From Stenomitos rutilans HA7619-LM2 (GTDB lineage Bacteria; Cyanobacteriota; Cyanobacteriia; Leptolyngbyales; Leptolyngbyaceae), in contig JAHHIE010000007.1 in assembly GCA_019358945.1 (NCBI GenBank), positions 62,001-126,000 of the forward strand: a stretch of 64,000 nucleotides of DNA, in the 5' to 3' direction. The notes beneath the pieces are model-generated. The model did no database searches, had not been told where the DNA came from, and saw nothing but the letters and a program-made list of their open reading frames with translations. Position 1 is the stretch's first letter. Each line of letters opens with the position of its first letter. Made by a program: the position numbers and the translations under genes. Below are positions 27,791-37,025 of this stretch, piece after piece.

Positions 27791-28144
27791 ATGTCAGAAT
27801 GTCCTCTTTGCCACCAGTCTATCGAGCCACAAGCGATCGCCTGCCCCCATTGTCGTACACCACTAAAAGCGCATGGGCATCCGGGCATGCCGCTCTATCG
27901 ATCGGTTGGAGGAGAGCCACTCTGCCTGACCTGTACCTACTATGCAGACAATACCTGCACGTTTCCTAAGCGCCCTGATGCAATGGATTGTACGCTGTAC
28001 GATGATGTGCGCAAGCCACCTACAGATATCCACTCAAGCTACAAAAGCACGTTTCGCGTCAAAGCCTGGGTGGAACGACATATCGGCTTGCTGGCGCTGC
28101 TTGGGCTGATCTTGATCAGCCTGCTGTTGGTGCTTATGCGGTGA
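27791..28144 (+). CDS. Zinc-ribbon, tail-anchored membrane protein
   Basis: 117-residue protein. An N-terminal zinc ribbon has CPLCHQS and CPHCRTP (two CxxC pairs). A second Cys cluster (CLTCTYYADNTCTFPKRPDAMDC) could bind another metal. One C-terminal membrane helix (about 95-115; IGLLALLGLILISLLLVLM) ends three residues before the C-terminus, typical of a tail anchor. The start ATG at 27791 (MSECPLCH) is chosen because upstream in-frame sequence is Pro-rich and repetitive. Function unknown; similar proteins occur in other cyanobacteria (recalled). Confidence 0.75.
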   Translation: MSECPLCHQSIEPQAIACPHCRTPLKAHGHPGMPLYRSVGGEPLCLTCTYYADNTCTFPKRPDAMDCTLYDDVRKPPTDIHSSYKSTFRVKAWVERHIGLLALLGLILISLLLVLMR

Positions 28145-28344
28145 AGCGGATATCGGGTGTAGGGTGTGGGGTGTGGGGCGGGAGTTTTGAGTTCTAAGTT
28201 TTGAATTAGAAGAGCGGTCAGCGGTCAGCCAACCCTACGGGAAGCAAGCTACAGCGGTCAGCCGTCAGCGTTCTTCTAAAAACCAACAACTTTTCTTGAA
28301 TGCCCAACGGGCATACAACCAACCACTTCTCCTGCCTTCCTGCA
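28145..28344. repeat. STRR and REP-like spacer
   Basis: GGTGTGGGGTGTGGGG, GTTTTGAGTTCTAAGTTTTGAA and GCGGTCAGCGGTCAGC heptamer-like blocks fill the gap. Positions 28290-28317 hold CTTTTCTTGAATGCC followed by a CCCAACGGG hairpin, a unit also seen at 10341-10365 and 21469-21494. It lies between convergent genes and may also act as a terminator. Confidence 0.65.
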
Positions 28345-29190
28345 TTAGTAATGAAACGGAATGGTTAGCAAGGGTAAGGCCACTAGTACCAGCCACAGCC
28401 AGCTCCAAAAACTGGTCGTAAACTGAGATTCTTCTGGGATGGACAGTAAAGCGTCAATGCGCTCTTCCAGGCGATTTCGAGGGGTGGCACTGCTAAAAGC
28501 AGCACAGATCGCTTCGGAGTAGAGTTCTGGTGCTTTCACCATCTGGAGCAATGATTCAGCGAGCAAGAGTGGATCAGCCGTTTGAGCAGCCCAGCGATCG
28601 GCGCGGCGTTCTCGTAGCAGCAGCAACTCTTGCCACAGTGATTCGGTTTGCGGCAACCAGGCCGTGAGGCGACGCAACCAGCCCAGACAGAAAAACCAGA
28701 AGGTGTCGCGGTAGTGAGCATGGGCTTGCTCATGGGTCAAAACGGCCTCTAAATGCTCAGCCTCGAAGGTTTCTAACAACCCCTGACTCACCACCAGCTC
28801 AGATTGCCAGAAGCCGACCTGAGCGATAAAGGGAATGGGGGTATCTAGCAGTCGAGCCTGCTGCCCTTGCACCATCAATTGAGGGTAGGTGCGAACCTGT
28901 TGCAGCGATCGCCAACCTTCCCACGTTAGCTTCAGCGCCAAGGTAACTGCGAACGCTAGCAGGCCGATCGCCAGAGTATAGCTAGACCACCCCTCCCACC
29001 AGCGCACCATTTGACCCTGCGGCCCCATGCAGACAAGCGCAATCGCCGTCGTGAGCAGCAACAACGGCGGCAAGAGAAAGAGACCCAGCGATCGCTGCCA
29101 GCGTTGCTGACAGGTGCCACTGAGGCGGATGGGAAGGCACCGAATGCCCCAGGCGCTCAGTAAGCCCAAAAACAGCAGGGTTAAGTGCAT
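28345..29190 (-). CDS. M56-family membrane metalloprotease (BlaR1/PetP-like)
   Basis: 281-residue integral membrane protease with about four hydrophobic helices and the zinc motif HEQAH (in LEAVLTHEQAHAHYRD) followed by RERRADRWAAQ. It lacks the penicillin-binding sensor domain of BlaR1. Its ATG overlaps the stop of the BlaI-type repressor (TAATG), the layout of signal-induced repressor cleavage. In cyanobacteria such a pair is PetP/PetR, which controls the plastocyanin/cytochrome c6 switch by copper (recalled); assignment here is inference because petE and petJ are not in the window. Confidence 0.88.
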   Translation of the reverse strand: MHLTLLFLGLLSAWGIRCLPIRLSGTCQQRWQRSLGLFLLPPLLLLTTAIALVCMGPQGQMVRWWEGWSSYTLAIGLLAFAVTLALKLTWEGWRSLQQVRTYPQLMVQGQQARLLDTPIPFIAQVGFWQSELVVSQGLLETFEAEHLEAVLTHEQAHAHYRDTFWFFCLGWLRRLTAWLPQTESLWQELLLLRERRADRWAAQTADPLLLAESLLQMVKAPELYSEAICAAFSSATPRNRLEERIDALLSIPEESQFTTSFWSWLWLVLVALPLLTIPFHY

Positions 29191-29609
29191 TACTGTTCCT
29201 CCCTGGCTTGACGGACGGCGCGTAATCTTTGAGCGATCGCCTCAAGTTGATCCACGCTGGACTGATCCAAACTGTCGGCAAAGGCCGCGACCACATCAGG
29301 ATTGCCCACGGCTAAAAACTGATTGAGCTGCTCGTAGGCTTTGAGTGCTTGAGCGTGTTCCTTCGTGACCAAAGCCGTCCAGGTATACACGCGGTTTTTC
29401 CGATCGCACGTCAGCCAACCTTTCTGGGTCAGCCGCTGGAGAATCGTGGTGACTGAAGTGTAGGCCAACTCGCGCTCTGGATCGGAGAGAATGCGATCGT
29501 GGACATCCTTTACCGCCACCGTGCCCAGTTCCCAAACGATGTGCAAAATTTCGCTCTCCAAAGGGCCGAGCGAAAGCTGCTTGGGGCGGTAGTTCGGTAA
29601 AGGAGTCAT
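29190..29609 (-). CDS. BlaI/MecI/CopY-family repressor (PetR-like)
   Basis: 139-residue winged-helix repressor: LGPLESEILHIVWELG, VKDVHDRIL, LAYTSVTTILQRLTQKGWL and DRKNRVYTWTAL are the BlaI pattern. The C-terminal half is a dimerisation helix. It is co-translated with the M56 protease downstream, which probably cleaves it when the signal (copper, if PetR) is sensed. Start ATG at 29609. No obvious TACAnnTGTA operator is visible just upstream, so auto-regulation cannot be shown. Confidence 0.9.
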   Translation of the reverse strand: MTPLPNYRPKQLSLGPLESEILHIVWELGTVAVKDVHDRILSDPERELAYTSVTTILQRLTQKGWLTCDRKNRVYTWTALVTKEHAQALKAYEQLNQFLAVGNPDVVAAFADSLDQSSVDQLEAIAQRLRAVRQAREEQ

Positions 29610-29862
29610 TGAATGCTGGCAAAAGCAAGAGAAATCTTCACTAGTTTACCGCGACTTGTTTAAGTTGCCACGAACCCTGGGAAGAACCTGAAGCACGTGT
29701 GGAAGCCATAGGATGAGCGTGCAATGAATTGCTAGCAGTCTGTAAAGCAGTGATCGGATTGCAGCACACCAGTAGTGGTAAATTAAGCGTCTGCTCCATC
29801 CTGATTCCAGCAGGAATCTCAACCAGTACCTCAAGATCCCAAAAAACAGATCCCAAAAGACT

Positions 29863-31101
29863 ATGAGCCTATCGACGCTAATCCTGGTTGCGCTGGGAGC
29901 AGGCATTCTCTTTGGCGCTGTGCTAAACGGCTTCTTTGTCGCGGCGGTTGAGCCAGTCAATGGCTATCTTCTGGCTCCGATCGGAGAAGTGTTCTTGCGG
30001 CTCATTCAGTTTGTGGTCGTGCCGATCGTCTTTTCCTCCATGATTTTAGGGTTGACGCGGATTCAGAACGCGGCTCAGGTCGGACGGTACGCCATTAAGT
30101 TAATCCTTAGCTACGTCATTACAAGCGCGATCGCGGTTAGCCTGGGGATGCTGTTAGCCATGCTGTTGCAGCCCGGAGTTGGGGTAACTGGCTTCTCCGT
30201 AGCCAATGGGTTGCAGCAACCTCAAAGCCAATCGCTGGTGGTCTGGCTCGTGAGTCTAATTCCGGTGAATCCGCTAGAAGCCTTAAGCAGTGGTAATTTG
30301 CTACAAACGATCGTCTCAGCCGCGCTCATTGGCGTTGGCATTCAACTGGTTGGTGCCAAAGCGACTCCATTCGTTACGTTCATTGAAAGCTGCTATGCCA
30401 TTTTTGAGAAGATTCTGGCGCTCATTCTATACACGGCTCCTCTGGGCGTTTTTGCGCTTATTAGCTCCGTCATTGCCATCGAAGGACTGGCGATTGTGGT
30501 GAGACTGTTTGTGTATGTTTTGGGCTTAATCCTTGGTTCGCTCCTCATGATTGGCCTGTATGCGGTGATTCTGTATGCGCTGAAGGCAAAACCAGTGCAT
30601 TTTTTCCGCAGTTTATTACCTGCTCTATCTTTAGCCTTTGGCACCGCCAGTTCTAATGCCGCGTTGCCGATCGCATTGCAGAACGTGCAGGAAAGCTACG
30701 GCTTATCCGAAGAGATTGCGAGCTTTGCCATTCCCCTGGGTACGGCCTTAAAGCGGGATGGCTCTGCGATTCTCCAGGGGTTCAATGCGCTGTTTATTGC
30801 CCAGGTCTATCAGGTGCCCATCACGGTGCCGCTGGTGCTGGCGATCGCGCTCAGTTCTTTACTCGTTTCGTTCAGCACGCCTGGTGTGCCCGGTTCTGGC
30901 ATCATTACGATGACAACCGTATTGAGTGCCGCAGGTTTGCCGCTAGAAGGCGTGGCGATCGTAGCGGGGGTTGATCGGTTGGTAGATGGCATCAAAACCG
31001 TCCTAAATGTGGTGGGCAATACAACGAATGCCATTGTATTAAGCCACTGGGAACACCATGAAGTCTCTCAGACAACGCCTCAATCCGTGCCCCTGGAATG
31101 A
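29863..31101 (+). CDS. SLC1/DAACS-type dicarboxylate or amino acid symporter with altered cation sites
   Basis: 412-residue transporter with about eight membrane helices and the two re-entrant hairpins of the GltPh fold. HP1 reads TASSNAALPIAL (usual SSSAATLP). TM7 reads PLGTALKRDGSAI where the family has PLGATINMDGTA. HP2 has GVPGSG. TM8 reads VDGIKTVLNVVGNT where GltPh has R397 and D405 (here Lys and Asn). Loss of the NMDGT Asn and of D405 argues against the usual Na+ coupling, so it may use protons or fewer cations (inference). Single gene, ATG at 29863. Confidence 0.9.
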   Translation: MSLSTLILVALGAGILFGAVLNGFFVAAVEPVNGYLLAPIGEVFLRLIQFVVVPIVFSSMILGLTRIQNAAQVGRYAIKLILSYVITSAIAVSLGMLLAMLLQPGVGVTGFSVANGLQQPQSQSLVVWLVSLIPVNPLEALSSGNLLQTIVSAALIGVGIQLVGAKATPFVTFIESCYAIFEKILALILYTAPLGVFALISSVIAIEGLAIVVRLFVYVLGLILGSLLMIGLYAVILYALKAKPVHFFRSLLPALSLAFGTASSNAALPIALQNVQESYGLSEEIASFAIPLGTALKRDGSAILQGFNALFIAQVYQVPITVPLVLAIALSSLLVSFSTPGVPGSGIITMTTVLSAAGLPLEGVAIVAGVDRLVDGIKTVLNVVGNTTNAIVLSHWEHHEVSQTTPQSVPLE

Positions 31102-31160
31102 AGGGGCAGTAGAGGGTTAGCTTTCAGCAGTCAGCTTTCAGCGGTCAGCTTGCGTAATCT

Positions 31161-31487
31161 CTAAGGTTTCAAAGGTTCGGTGGACTGGAGCACGGTTTGA
31201 AGCAACCCAGGAAAGCGATCGTCCAAATCCGCACGGCGCAGGGAGTTCATATGATGAGTGCCCTCTTTGCGGCAGTACAGCACCCCTGACTCGCGCAGCA
31301 CCTTAAAGTGGTGAGAGAGCGTTGATTTGGCAACATCTGCCTCCAGCGCAGCAAAGCAAGGTAACTCACCTTTTTCTGCCAGTCGCCGCACAATTTCTAG
31401 GCGCATAGGGTCGCCCAGGGCATACAAAACGCCCGCTAGCGAAATATCTTTCTTGTCTGGATGATATAGCAGCCTCATAGTTGTCAT
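31161..31487 (-). CDS. ArsR-family redox regulator, RexT-like
   Basis: 108-residue winged-helix repressor of the ArsR/SmtB family: YALGDPMRLEIVRRLAE, CFAALEADVAKSTLSHHFKVLRESGVLYCRKEG. It lacks the metal-binding ELCVCDL motif and has two cysteines (C44, C72). It is divergent from a thioredoxin gene, as is RexT, the thiol-redox repressor of trxA2 in Anabaena (recalled). A perfect palindrome lies between the two genes. ATG at 31487 or 31478 (MRLLYHPDKKD) are both possible; the second matches the family better. Expected to derepress thioredoxin under oxidative stress. Confidence 0.88.
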   Translation of the reverse strand: MTTMRLLYHPDKKDISLAGVLYALGDPMRLEIVRRLAEKGELPCFAALEADVAKSTLSHHFKVLRESGVLYCRKEGTHHMNSLRRADLDDRFPGLLQTVLQSTEPLKP

Positions 31488-31517
31488 TATGACACGGAAC
31501 GCGCTATCGTTTACTTA

Positions 31518-31532
31518 TTCGAGTTTCTCGAA
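31518..31532. promoter_or_regulatory. Palindromic operator between RexT-like and thioredoxin genes
   Basis: Perfect inverted repeat TTCGAG-TTT-CTCGAA, 25 bp before the thioredoxin start and 31 bp before the regulator start. An outer pair CTTATT (31514-31519) and AATAAG (31540-31545) brackets it. Position between divergent genes and dyad symmetry fit an ArsR-type dimer site. AGAGGAGGA (31545-31553) next to it is the thioredoxin ribosome binding site. Confidence 0.7.
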
Positions 31533-31557
31533 CTATTGAAATAAGAGGAGGAAGACG

Positions 31558-31884
31558 ATGTCTTCTGTCACGTCCGTTACTGATATTACTTTCGAGCAAG
31601 AAGTGATTACCAGTGAGATGCCTGTGCTGGTTGATTTTTGGGCACCGTGGTGTGGTCCCTGTCGCATGGTTGGGCCGATCGTCGATGAACTTGCCGCTCA
31701 ATTCGCTGGACAGGTGAAAGTCGTCAAGCTTAACACGGACGATAACCCTGGTATTGCCAGCCACTACGGGATTCGCAGCATTCCTACGTTGATTTTGTTC
31801 AAAGCTGGTCAGACGATCGATACCGTCGTGGGTGCAGTGCCAAAAGCGACCTTAGCTGCCACGTTAAACAAGCACCTTGAATAG
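31558..31884 (+). CDS. trxA: Thioredoxin
   Basis: 108-residue thioredoxin with the redox-active WCGPC (residues 31-35; [21 protein letters not shown]) and the cis-proline loop [11 protein letters not shown]. It reduces protein disulfides using electrons from thioredoxin reductase. Length and core resemble m-type/TrxA2 cyanobacterial thioredoxins. A strong Shine-Dalgarno (AGGAGG) lies 6-7 bp before the ATG. Transcribed away from a RexT-like repressor with a shared operator, so probably redox-induced. Confidence 0.96.
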   Translation: MSSVTSVTDITFEQEVITSEMPVLVDFWAPWCGPCRMVGPIVDELAAQFAGQVKVVKLNTDDNPGIASHYGIRSIPTLILFKAGQTIDTVVGAVPKATLAATLNKHLE

Positions 31885-32329
31885 CGCGATCGAGCTGAAA
31901 GCACAGTTGCCCTTACATGTGGCAATTTTCCACGTGTCCTACAAGCAGAGATGCGGCTAAGCACGTGGAAAATTCTGCTGTTTACGGGTCTGTTTACGGG
32001 CCTGTTCAAGGTTTTAGGAAGGAAATCCCTCTGTGTCGTCTTCCTTGATTTCTCTAACGCGTTCTTCGAGATGGCGGCTGTGTGCCAAAAAGCATGATGT
32101 GCCAATCTGCGGCTTGGACGCTTGCTATCACCACGATCACGATCGCCAGCTTACGGTAAGAGGCAACGTCGAATCTGACTCAGGTCACTTTGACTGGGAA
32201 TTTTTTGCCCTGTTGCGATGTTAACGACCAGCGTGTTGGCTTTGGCAACTGTTTGAGAGTGGCGCTCTGTGCTAAGAGAACGACGACAGTGCATCTCCAA
32301 GCTTGATTAACTCAATTGGAGAACCAACA
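31885..32329. other. Intergenic region with long-loop inverted repeat
   Basis: A perfect 13-bp inverted repeat, AATTTTCCACGTG (31924-31936) and CACGTGGAAAATT (31962-31974), could end the thioredoxin transcript. Two ACGGG(T/C)CTGTT units follow near 31984-32005. An open frame 32033-32224 (63 residues, GTG) has no recognisable family and is not annotated as a gene. GGAG precedes the next ATG. Confidence 0.5.
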
Positions 32330-32902
32330 ATGACCCTGAAACTCAAGCCCCTGAAACTTAAGACAATGGTGACTGTTGCAGCCCTCAGCACTACGGCTGT
32401 TCTTGCCACCCATGTAACCCCAGCCTCGGCTGCGGCCCTCACCTGGAACTTCAATGCGAATTTTGTGGATGGCGGTACCGCAACTGGCTCCTTTAATTAC
32501 GATGCGACCAGTGGCGTGCTGTCTCAGTTCGACATCAAAACGCTTGTTGGAGGCTCACCGTCCAACATCTTTTTCCCAGGCACAACCTACGCCTCTGGGT
32601 CATCTACAGGTAGTTTGCAAAACGCGACCCGCTTGGAGCTCATTAAGGGTGATCGCTCGTTGCAAGCGCTGTTTGCAAATCCTCTAACAAATGCGGGTGG
32701 CACGATCGCGCTGGTACCATCCTTCTCATTTGAGAAACTTGGGTTTGGTGGTGGTCTGGCGGTAATTCGTGAGGTGGCGGATGGCACCGTGACGGCATCT
32801 GCTGCCATTCCAACGCCTGCACTTTTACCCGGTCTCATTGGCTTGGGGCTGGGCGCTCTGCGTCAGAAGCGCAAGTCTACGGAAGCCAAAACGCTTGGCT
32901 AA
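32330..32902 (+). CDS. PTPA-CTERM (PEP-CTERM-like) sorted exported protein
   Basis: 190-residue exported protein. It has an N-terminal Sec signal (MTVAALSTTAVLATHVTPASAAA), a beta-rich Gly/Thr/Ser body of about 130 residues, and the C-terminal sorting signal PTPALLPGLIGLGLGALRQK: PTPA motif, one membrane helix, then basic residues. Such tails are recognised by cyanobacterial exosortases, which process and attach the protein at the cell surface or to exopolysaccharide (recalled). ATG at 32330 follows TTGGAG; an upstream in-frame ATG at 32303 is less likely. Single gene. No exosortase in the window. Confidence 0.88.
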   Translation: MTLKLKPLKLKTMVTVAALSTTAVLATHVTPASAAALTWNFNANFVDGGTATGSFNYDATSGVLSQFDIKTLVGGSPSNIFFPGTTYASGSSTGSLQNATRLELIKGDRSLQALFANPLTNAGGTIALVPSFSFEKLGFGGGLAVIREVADGTVTASAAIPTPALLPGLIGLGLGALRQKRKSTEAKTLG

Positions 32903-32908
32903 CAATTT

Positions 32909-33010
32909 ATACCGATTTAAAGAATGACGGCTACAGATCAATCGGTGGGTAGGGGCAAGGCCATGCCTTGCCCCTACAGGATGTGTCGCATTTTCAATTC
33001 AAATTGGTAT
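32909..33010. mobile_element. MITE-like element with ATACCRATTT ends, copy 1
   Basis: 102 bp from ATACCGATTT to AAATTGGTAT (imperfect terminal inverted repeats), with a central palindrome GTAGGGGCAAGGC...GCCTTGCCCCTAC. A nearly identical copy (about one substitution and one indel) lies in opposite orientation at 49028-49128. Non-coding. It follows the PTPA-CTERM gene by seven bases and precedes the dnaE 3' end. Confidence 0.85.
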
Positions 33011-33080
33011 TAGGTCTGTCACCGCTTCATGAGGTTGTCCGATCGCCATGCGCGATCGGCTTTCTTTTTAAAGCAAACAA

Positions 33081-36000
33081 CTACGCACTTGCTAACGAGG
33101 TTATTCGTGCTTGAAAGCCTGCTTTTGTGAGCGCGTTCATGGCCGCCTGATCATCTTGCACTCGGAACTGGGGGCCAAACCGGACAAAGTGCCGCTTATC
33201 TTGAGCGCTGACGATCGCCACAACAGAGACTTTGCCTTTTTCGTCTTCACCCCGCTGTTGCAGCAGCACATTGCGCAAGCGGTGCTGTTGCTCGATGTCG
33301 CTGGCAAGTTTGGGGTCAAGTTCGACCATCACCATACGGACGGATTCGATCGGTTCCACATCATCAATGATGAACTGCACCTGATCATCCCGGCGATCGA
33401 CCTTCCCCCACACCATGAGTCGGGCATCTGCCTGGATATATTGACTAATGCGCTCATAGGCTTTGGGAAAGACCACTGCTTCGGTGTGTCCAGTGAGATC
33501 TTCGATCTGGATGATTGCCATGCGATCGCCCTTTTTCGTCACGACGGGTTTGACGCTGGTGAGCATGACGATCGCGCTAATGCTGGTGCCTTCTTTGTAA
33601 TCAGCTAAATCGCTCAAGCTAATGGGAGCCAGCACCCGCGCCGATTCTCGCAATGCTTTCAGTGGATGGTCAGAAATATAGAAGCCCAGGATTTCTTTCT
33701 CCAAACGCAGTTTCTCTTGTTGAGGAAAATCTGGTGTGGGCGGTGCTTTGGGCGCTGACGTAAAGCTAGTGGGTGCTTCTTTGACGGCTGTTCCTCCACC
33801 AAATAAATCGAATAGGTTGCCCTGCCCACTCGCGCGATCTTTTGCTCGCGACTGTGCCCAATCAATGACCAGATCCAGGTCTTTGATGAGTTGCTGACGG
33901 TTGGGTTCAATGGCATCGAAGGCACCACAGTAAATCAGCGCTTCCAACGCACGACGGTTAACGGTACGCGAATCGACGCGATCGCACAGGTCTGCCAGCG
34001 ATTTGAACGGTCCCTCTTGATCGCGGGCTGATAGAAGGGATTCGATCGGCCCCATCCCTACATTTCGCACACCGCCTAACCCGAACAGAATGCGGTCTTC
34101 CAGTGGCGTAAAGTCTACGCCCGATCGGTTCACATCTGGTGACTCCACGCGAATCCCCATTGCCATGCAGGAGGCAATGTACCGCTGCACCTTATCCTGA
34201 TCGCCACTGTTGGTTGTTAACAGCGCTGCCATGTACTCGATCGGGTAGTTGGCTTTGAGGTACGCGGTTTGATAGGTCACGTACCCATACGCTGTGGAAT
34301 GCGACTTGTTAAAGCAATACTCGGCAAACAGTACCATCTGGTCGAAGAGTTCGGAGGCAACTTTTGGCTTCACGCCATTCTTCTCGGCACCGGCAACAAA
34401 CAGCTCCTGGTGTTTTTCCATCTCGGCTTTTTTCTTCTTGCCCATCGCACGCCGCAACAGGTCTGCCTGACCAAGAGAGTAGCCGCCCATATCTTGCGCG
34501 ATTTTCATGATCTGCTCCTGGTAGACCATGATGCCGTAAGTCTCGTTCAGAATGGAGGTGAGAATTGCGTGGGGGTAGTCGATCGCCTCGCGTCCGTGTT
34601 TGCGGTTGATGAACTTTGGGATCAGTCCCGCATCCAAAGGGCCAGGGCGATAGAGAGCAAGCACAGAGGAAATATCTTCCAGGCTGTCGGGCTTGAGGTC
34701 ACGCACAATCTGGCGCATCCCAGAGGATTCTAGCTGGAACACGCCTTCCAGTTCGCCTCGTGCCAGCAGTTTGTAGACTTCGGGGTTGTCTAGCGGCAAC
34801 CCGTCTATGTCGATCGACTCTTGCTTGGTCTGCTCAATGAGATCGACCGTTTTCTGAATCATGGTCAGGTTCTTGAGTCCCAGGAAGTCCATTTTCAAGA
34901 GTCCCAGAGATTCGATGTCTTCCATGAAGTACTGGGTGAAGACGGCACCGTCAGCGTTGCGCTGGAGCGGCACCAGTTCGTCTAGGGGGCAGGCAGAGAT
35001 GACGACTCCCGCTGCGTGAATGCCGACGCTTTTGTTGGTGCCTTCGATGCGAATCGCAGTGTCAATCCATTGACGCACATTCGCCTCTTCTTCATACCGC
35101 TTTTTGAACTCAGGGGCAGGCGTATCTGCCGAAATCATTACTTTCAGCTTGGTGGGCTTGCCGCGCACAACGGGGATCATTTTCGCCATTTTGTCCGCGT
35201 CGCCGTAGGGAATGTTGAGCACTCGCGCCGTGTCCTTCAGCACTGCTTTGGAGGTCATGCGGTTGTAGGTGATGATCTGAGCAACTCGCTCGGTGCCGTA
35301 CTTTTCGGTCACGTACTGGATGACTTCTTCCCGGCGATCGATGCAGAAGTCGGTATCGATATCGGGCATCGACTTCCGTTCGGGGTTGAGAAAGCGCTCA
35401 AACAGCAAGCCATGATGCACCGGGTCAATATTCGTAATGCTCATCGCGTAAGCAACGAGTGACCCTGCCGCCGACCCGCGCCCTGGGCCTACTGGAATAC
35501 GGTTGTCTCTGGCGTATTTGACGTAGTCCCACACGACGAGGAAGTAGGTGGCGAACCCCATCTGCTGCATCATCTTGAGTTCGTAGTCCATCCGATCGCG
35601 GTAGACCAGCTCAATTTCCTCCCGCGACTGGACTTTGAACCGTTTGAGCAAGCCCGTCCAGGCGACGTGTTCAAAATATGCGTCTGCCGTATCGAACCCT
35701 TCGGGGATGGGATAGTCCGCAATGCGAGGTTCGCCCAGAATATGGTATTCCTCAATTTTGTCAGCGACTTCGAGGGTGGTGGCGATCGCGTCATCAATCA
35801 CGTCCTCAGTCAGGTGATCCTGAAACAGCCAGCGCATCTCTTCTGCCGATTTGAGATACTCTGTGCCGCTGTACCGCAACCGTTTGTCTTCTGAAATCAG
35901 CTTGCCCGTTTGAATACAGAGCAAAGCATCATGCGCTTCCACATCAAAGCAAGAGATATAGTGCGAATCGTTGGTCGCAATAATTTTGATGTCGAGTTCC

Positions 36001-36584
36001 CGCGCAATGTTGACCAACTCAACGTTCACAATCCGGTCTTCCTGCGACCCGTGATCCTGAATCTCCAGGTAGTAATCGTCGCCAAACAGATCTTTGTACC
36101 ACTGGGCCACGCGCCGTGCAATTTCTGGTCTACCCTGAAGAATGGCTTGAGGGATTTCGCCGCCCAGGCAAGCACTGGTGACAATCAGACCTTCGTGATA
36201 CTCCTCCAGCATTTCTTTGTTAATGCAGGGACGAGCAAACATGCCCTTGCCCTGAAAGCCTTTTAGATGCGATAGCGTCGTGAGCTTGACCAGATTCTTG
36301 TAGCCAATGTCATTCTTCGCCAGCACAATCTGGTGATACTTGGGGCGACGCTCTTGTTTGGTGACATCACTGTTCATGATGTACATTTCGTTGCCAATGA
36401 TGGGCTTCACGCCTTTGCCCTTGCACACCTTTAGCAGCTCGATCGCGCCATACATTACCCCGTGATCGGTCAGGGCGATCGCCTTCATCTCTAGCTCAAC
36501 GGCGCGGTCAACCAGTTCTGGCAACTGACTGGCACCATCTAGAAGGCTATAGTCACTGTGAATATGCAGACCAACAAAGGACAT
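33081..36584 (-). CDS. dnaE: DNA polymerase III alpha subunit, unsplit
   Basis: 1167-residue replicative polymerase. Domains: PHP (about 1-270; [18 protein letters not shown]), polymerase core with catalytic Asp in [13 protein letters not shown], finger region ([24 protein letters not shown]), HhH and C-terminal OB fold ([20 protein letters not shown]). Many cyanobacteria encode DnaE in two pieces joined by a split intein between Tyr and Cys-Phe-Asn. Here [15 protein letters not shown] is continuous (Y756/C757), with no intein. Start ATG at 36584. Single gene. Confidence 0.97.
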   Translation of the reverse strand: MSFVGLHIHSDYSLLDGASQLPELVDRAVELEMKAIALTDHGVMYGAIELLKVCKGKGVKPIIGNEMYIMNSDVTKQERRPKYHQIVLAKNDIGYKNLVKLTTLSHLKGFQGKGMFARPCINKEMLEEYHEGLIVTSACLGGEIPQAILQGRPEIARRVAQWYKDLFGDDYYLEIQDHGSQEDRIVNVELVNIARELDIKIIATNDSHYISCFDVEAHDALLCIQTGKLISEDKRLRYSGTEYLKSAEEMRWLFQDHLTEDVIDDAIATTLEVADKIEEYHILGEPRIADYPIPEGFDTADAYFEHVAWTGLLKRFKVQSREEIELVYRDRMDYELKMMQQMGFATYFLVVWDYVKYARDNRIPVGPGRGSAAGSLVAYAMSITNIDPVHHGLLFERFLNPERKSMPDIDTDFCIDRREEVIQYVTEKYGTERVAQIITYNRMTSKAVLKDTARVLNIPYGDADKMAKMIPVVRGKPTKLKVMISADTPAPEFKKRYEEEANVRQWIDTAIRIEGTNKSVGIHAAGVVISACPLDELVPLQRNADGAVFTQYFMEDIESLGLLKMDFLGLKNLTMIQKTVDLIEQTKQESIDIDGLPLDNPEVYKLLARGELEGVFQLESSGMRQIVRDLKPDSLEDISSVLALYRPGPLDAGLIPKFINRKHGREAIDYPHAILTSILNETYGIMVYQEQIMKIAQDMGGYSLGQADLLRRAMGKKKKAEMEKHQELFVAGAEKNGVKPKVASELFDQMVLFAEYCFNKSHSTAYGYVTYQTAYLKANYPIEYMAALLTTNSGDQDKVQRYIASCMAMGIRVESPDVNRSGVDFTPLEDRILFGLGGVRNVGMGPIESLLSARDQEGPFKSLADLCDRVDSRTVNRRALEALIYCGAFDAIEPNRQQLIKDLDLVIDWAQSRAKDRASGQGNLFDLFGGGTAVKEAPTSFTSAPKAPPTPDFPQQEKLRLEKEILGFYISDHPLKALRESARVLAPISLSDLADYKEGTSISAIVMLTSVKPVVTKKGDRMAIIQIEDLTGHTEAVVFPKAYERISQYIQADARLMVWGKVDRRDDQVQFIIDDVEPIESVRMVMVELDPKLASDIEQQHRLRNVLLQQRGEDEKGKVSVVAIVSAQDKRHFVRFGPQFRVQDDQAAMNALTKAGFQARITSLASA

Positions 36585-37025
36585 AATGATTCAAGCATGA
36601 CGCGAACCCAATCAGGTTACTCGATCGTTAGCGTCATGACCAGGTTTTTTCTTAAGAATCGACGCTAAATGTGGAGAACGGGCGATCGGTTGCTAGACTG
36701 ACTTAGCGTTGAAGAAAACATAGTATCAATGTATCATTTTGCTCTGAGGTGCGGACATCTCAGGCAATAGAACATCTCAGGCAATCATTAATGAGGGCAA
36801 TGAAGGCATGATAGGCTTCTTGGGTGAGACTGGCTCATGATCGATCCTTGCGCTGCCTCTTACAGCCGTTTTCATTTAGATTCACTACACCCTGTTCCCT
36901 AAACCCTGCGCCCATTCTCAGTCAGACTGTGGCTTACTCGATCAAGAACTGCTGTAAAACTGGGAACGCAACCTTCACCCTATCCCCTAAAATAAACCTC
37001 AAACGACTCTTAATCGGCAGCACGC
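36585..37025. other. Divergent intergenic region between dnaE and ictB
   Basis: About 440 bp between divergent genes, expected to contain both promoters. It holds a spaced direct repeat ACATCTCAGGCAAT (36755-36768 and 36772-36785). Short open frames lack conserved content. Nothing else recognised. Confidence 0.4.

Noticed and set aside
32033-32224. 63-residue GTG frame after the thioredoxin gene
   Set aside because: No family resemblance, odd composition and only a distant GGAAGG site; kept as possible but not annotated.
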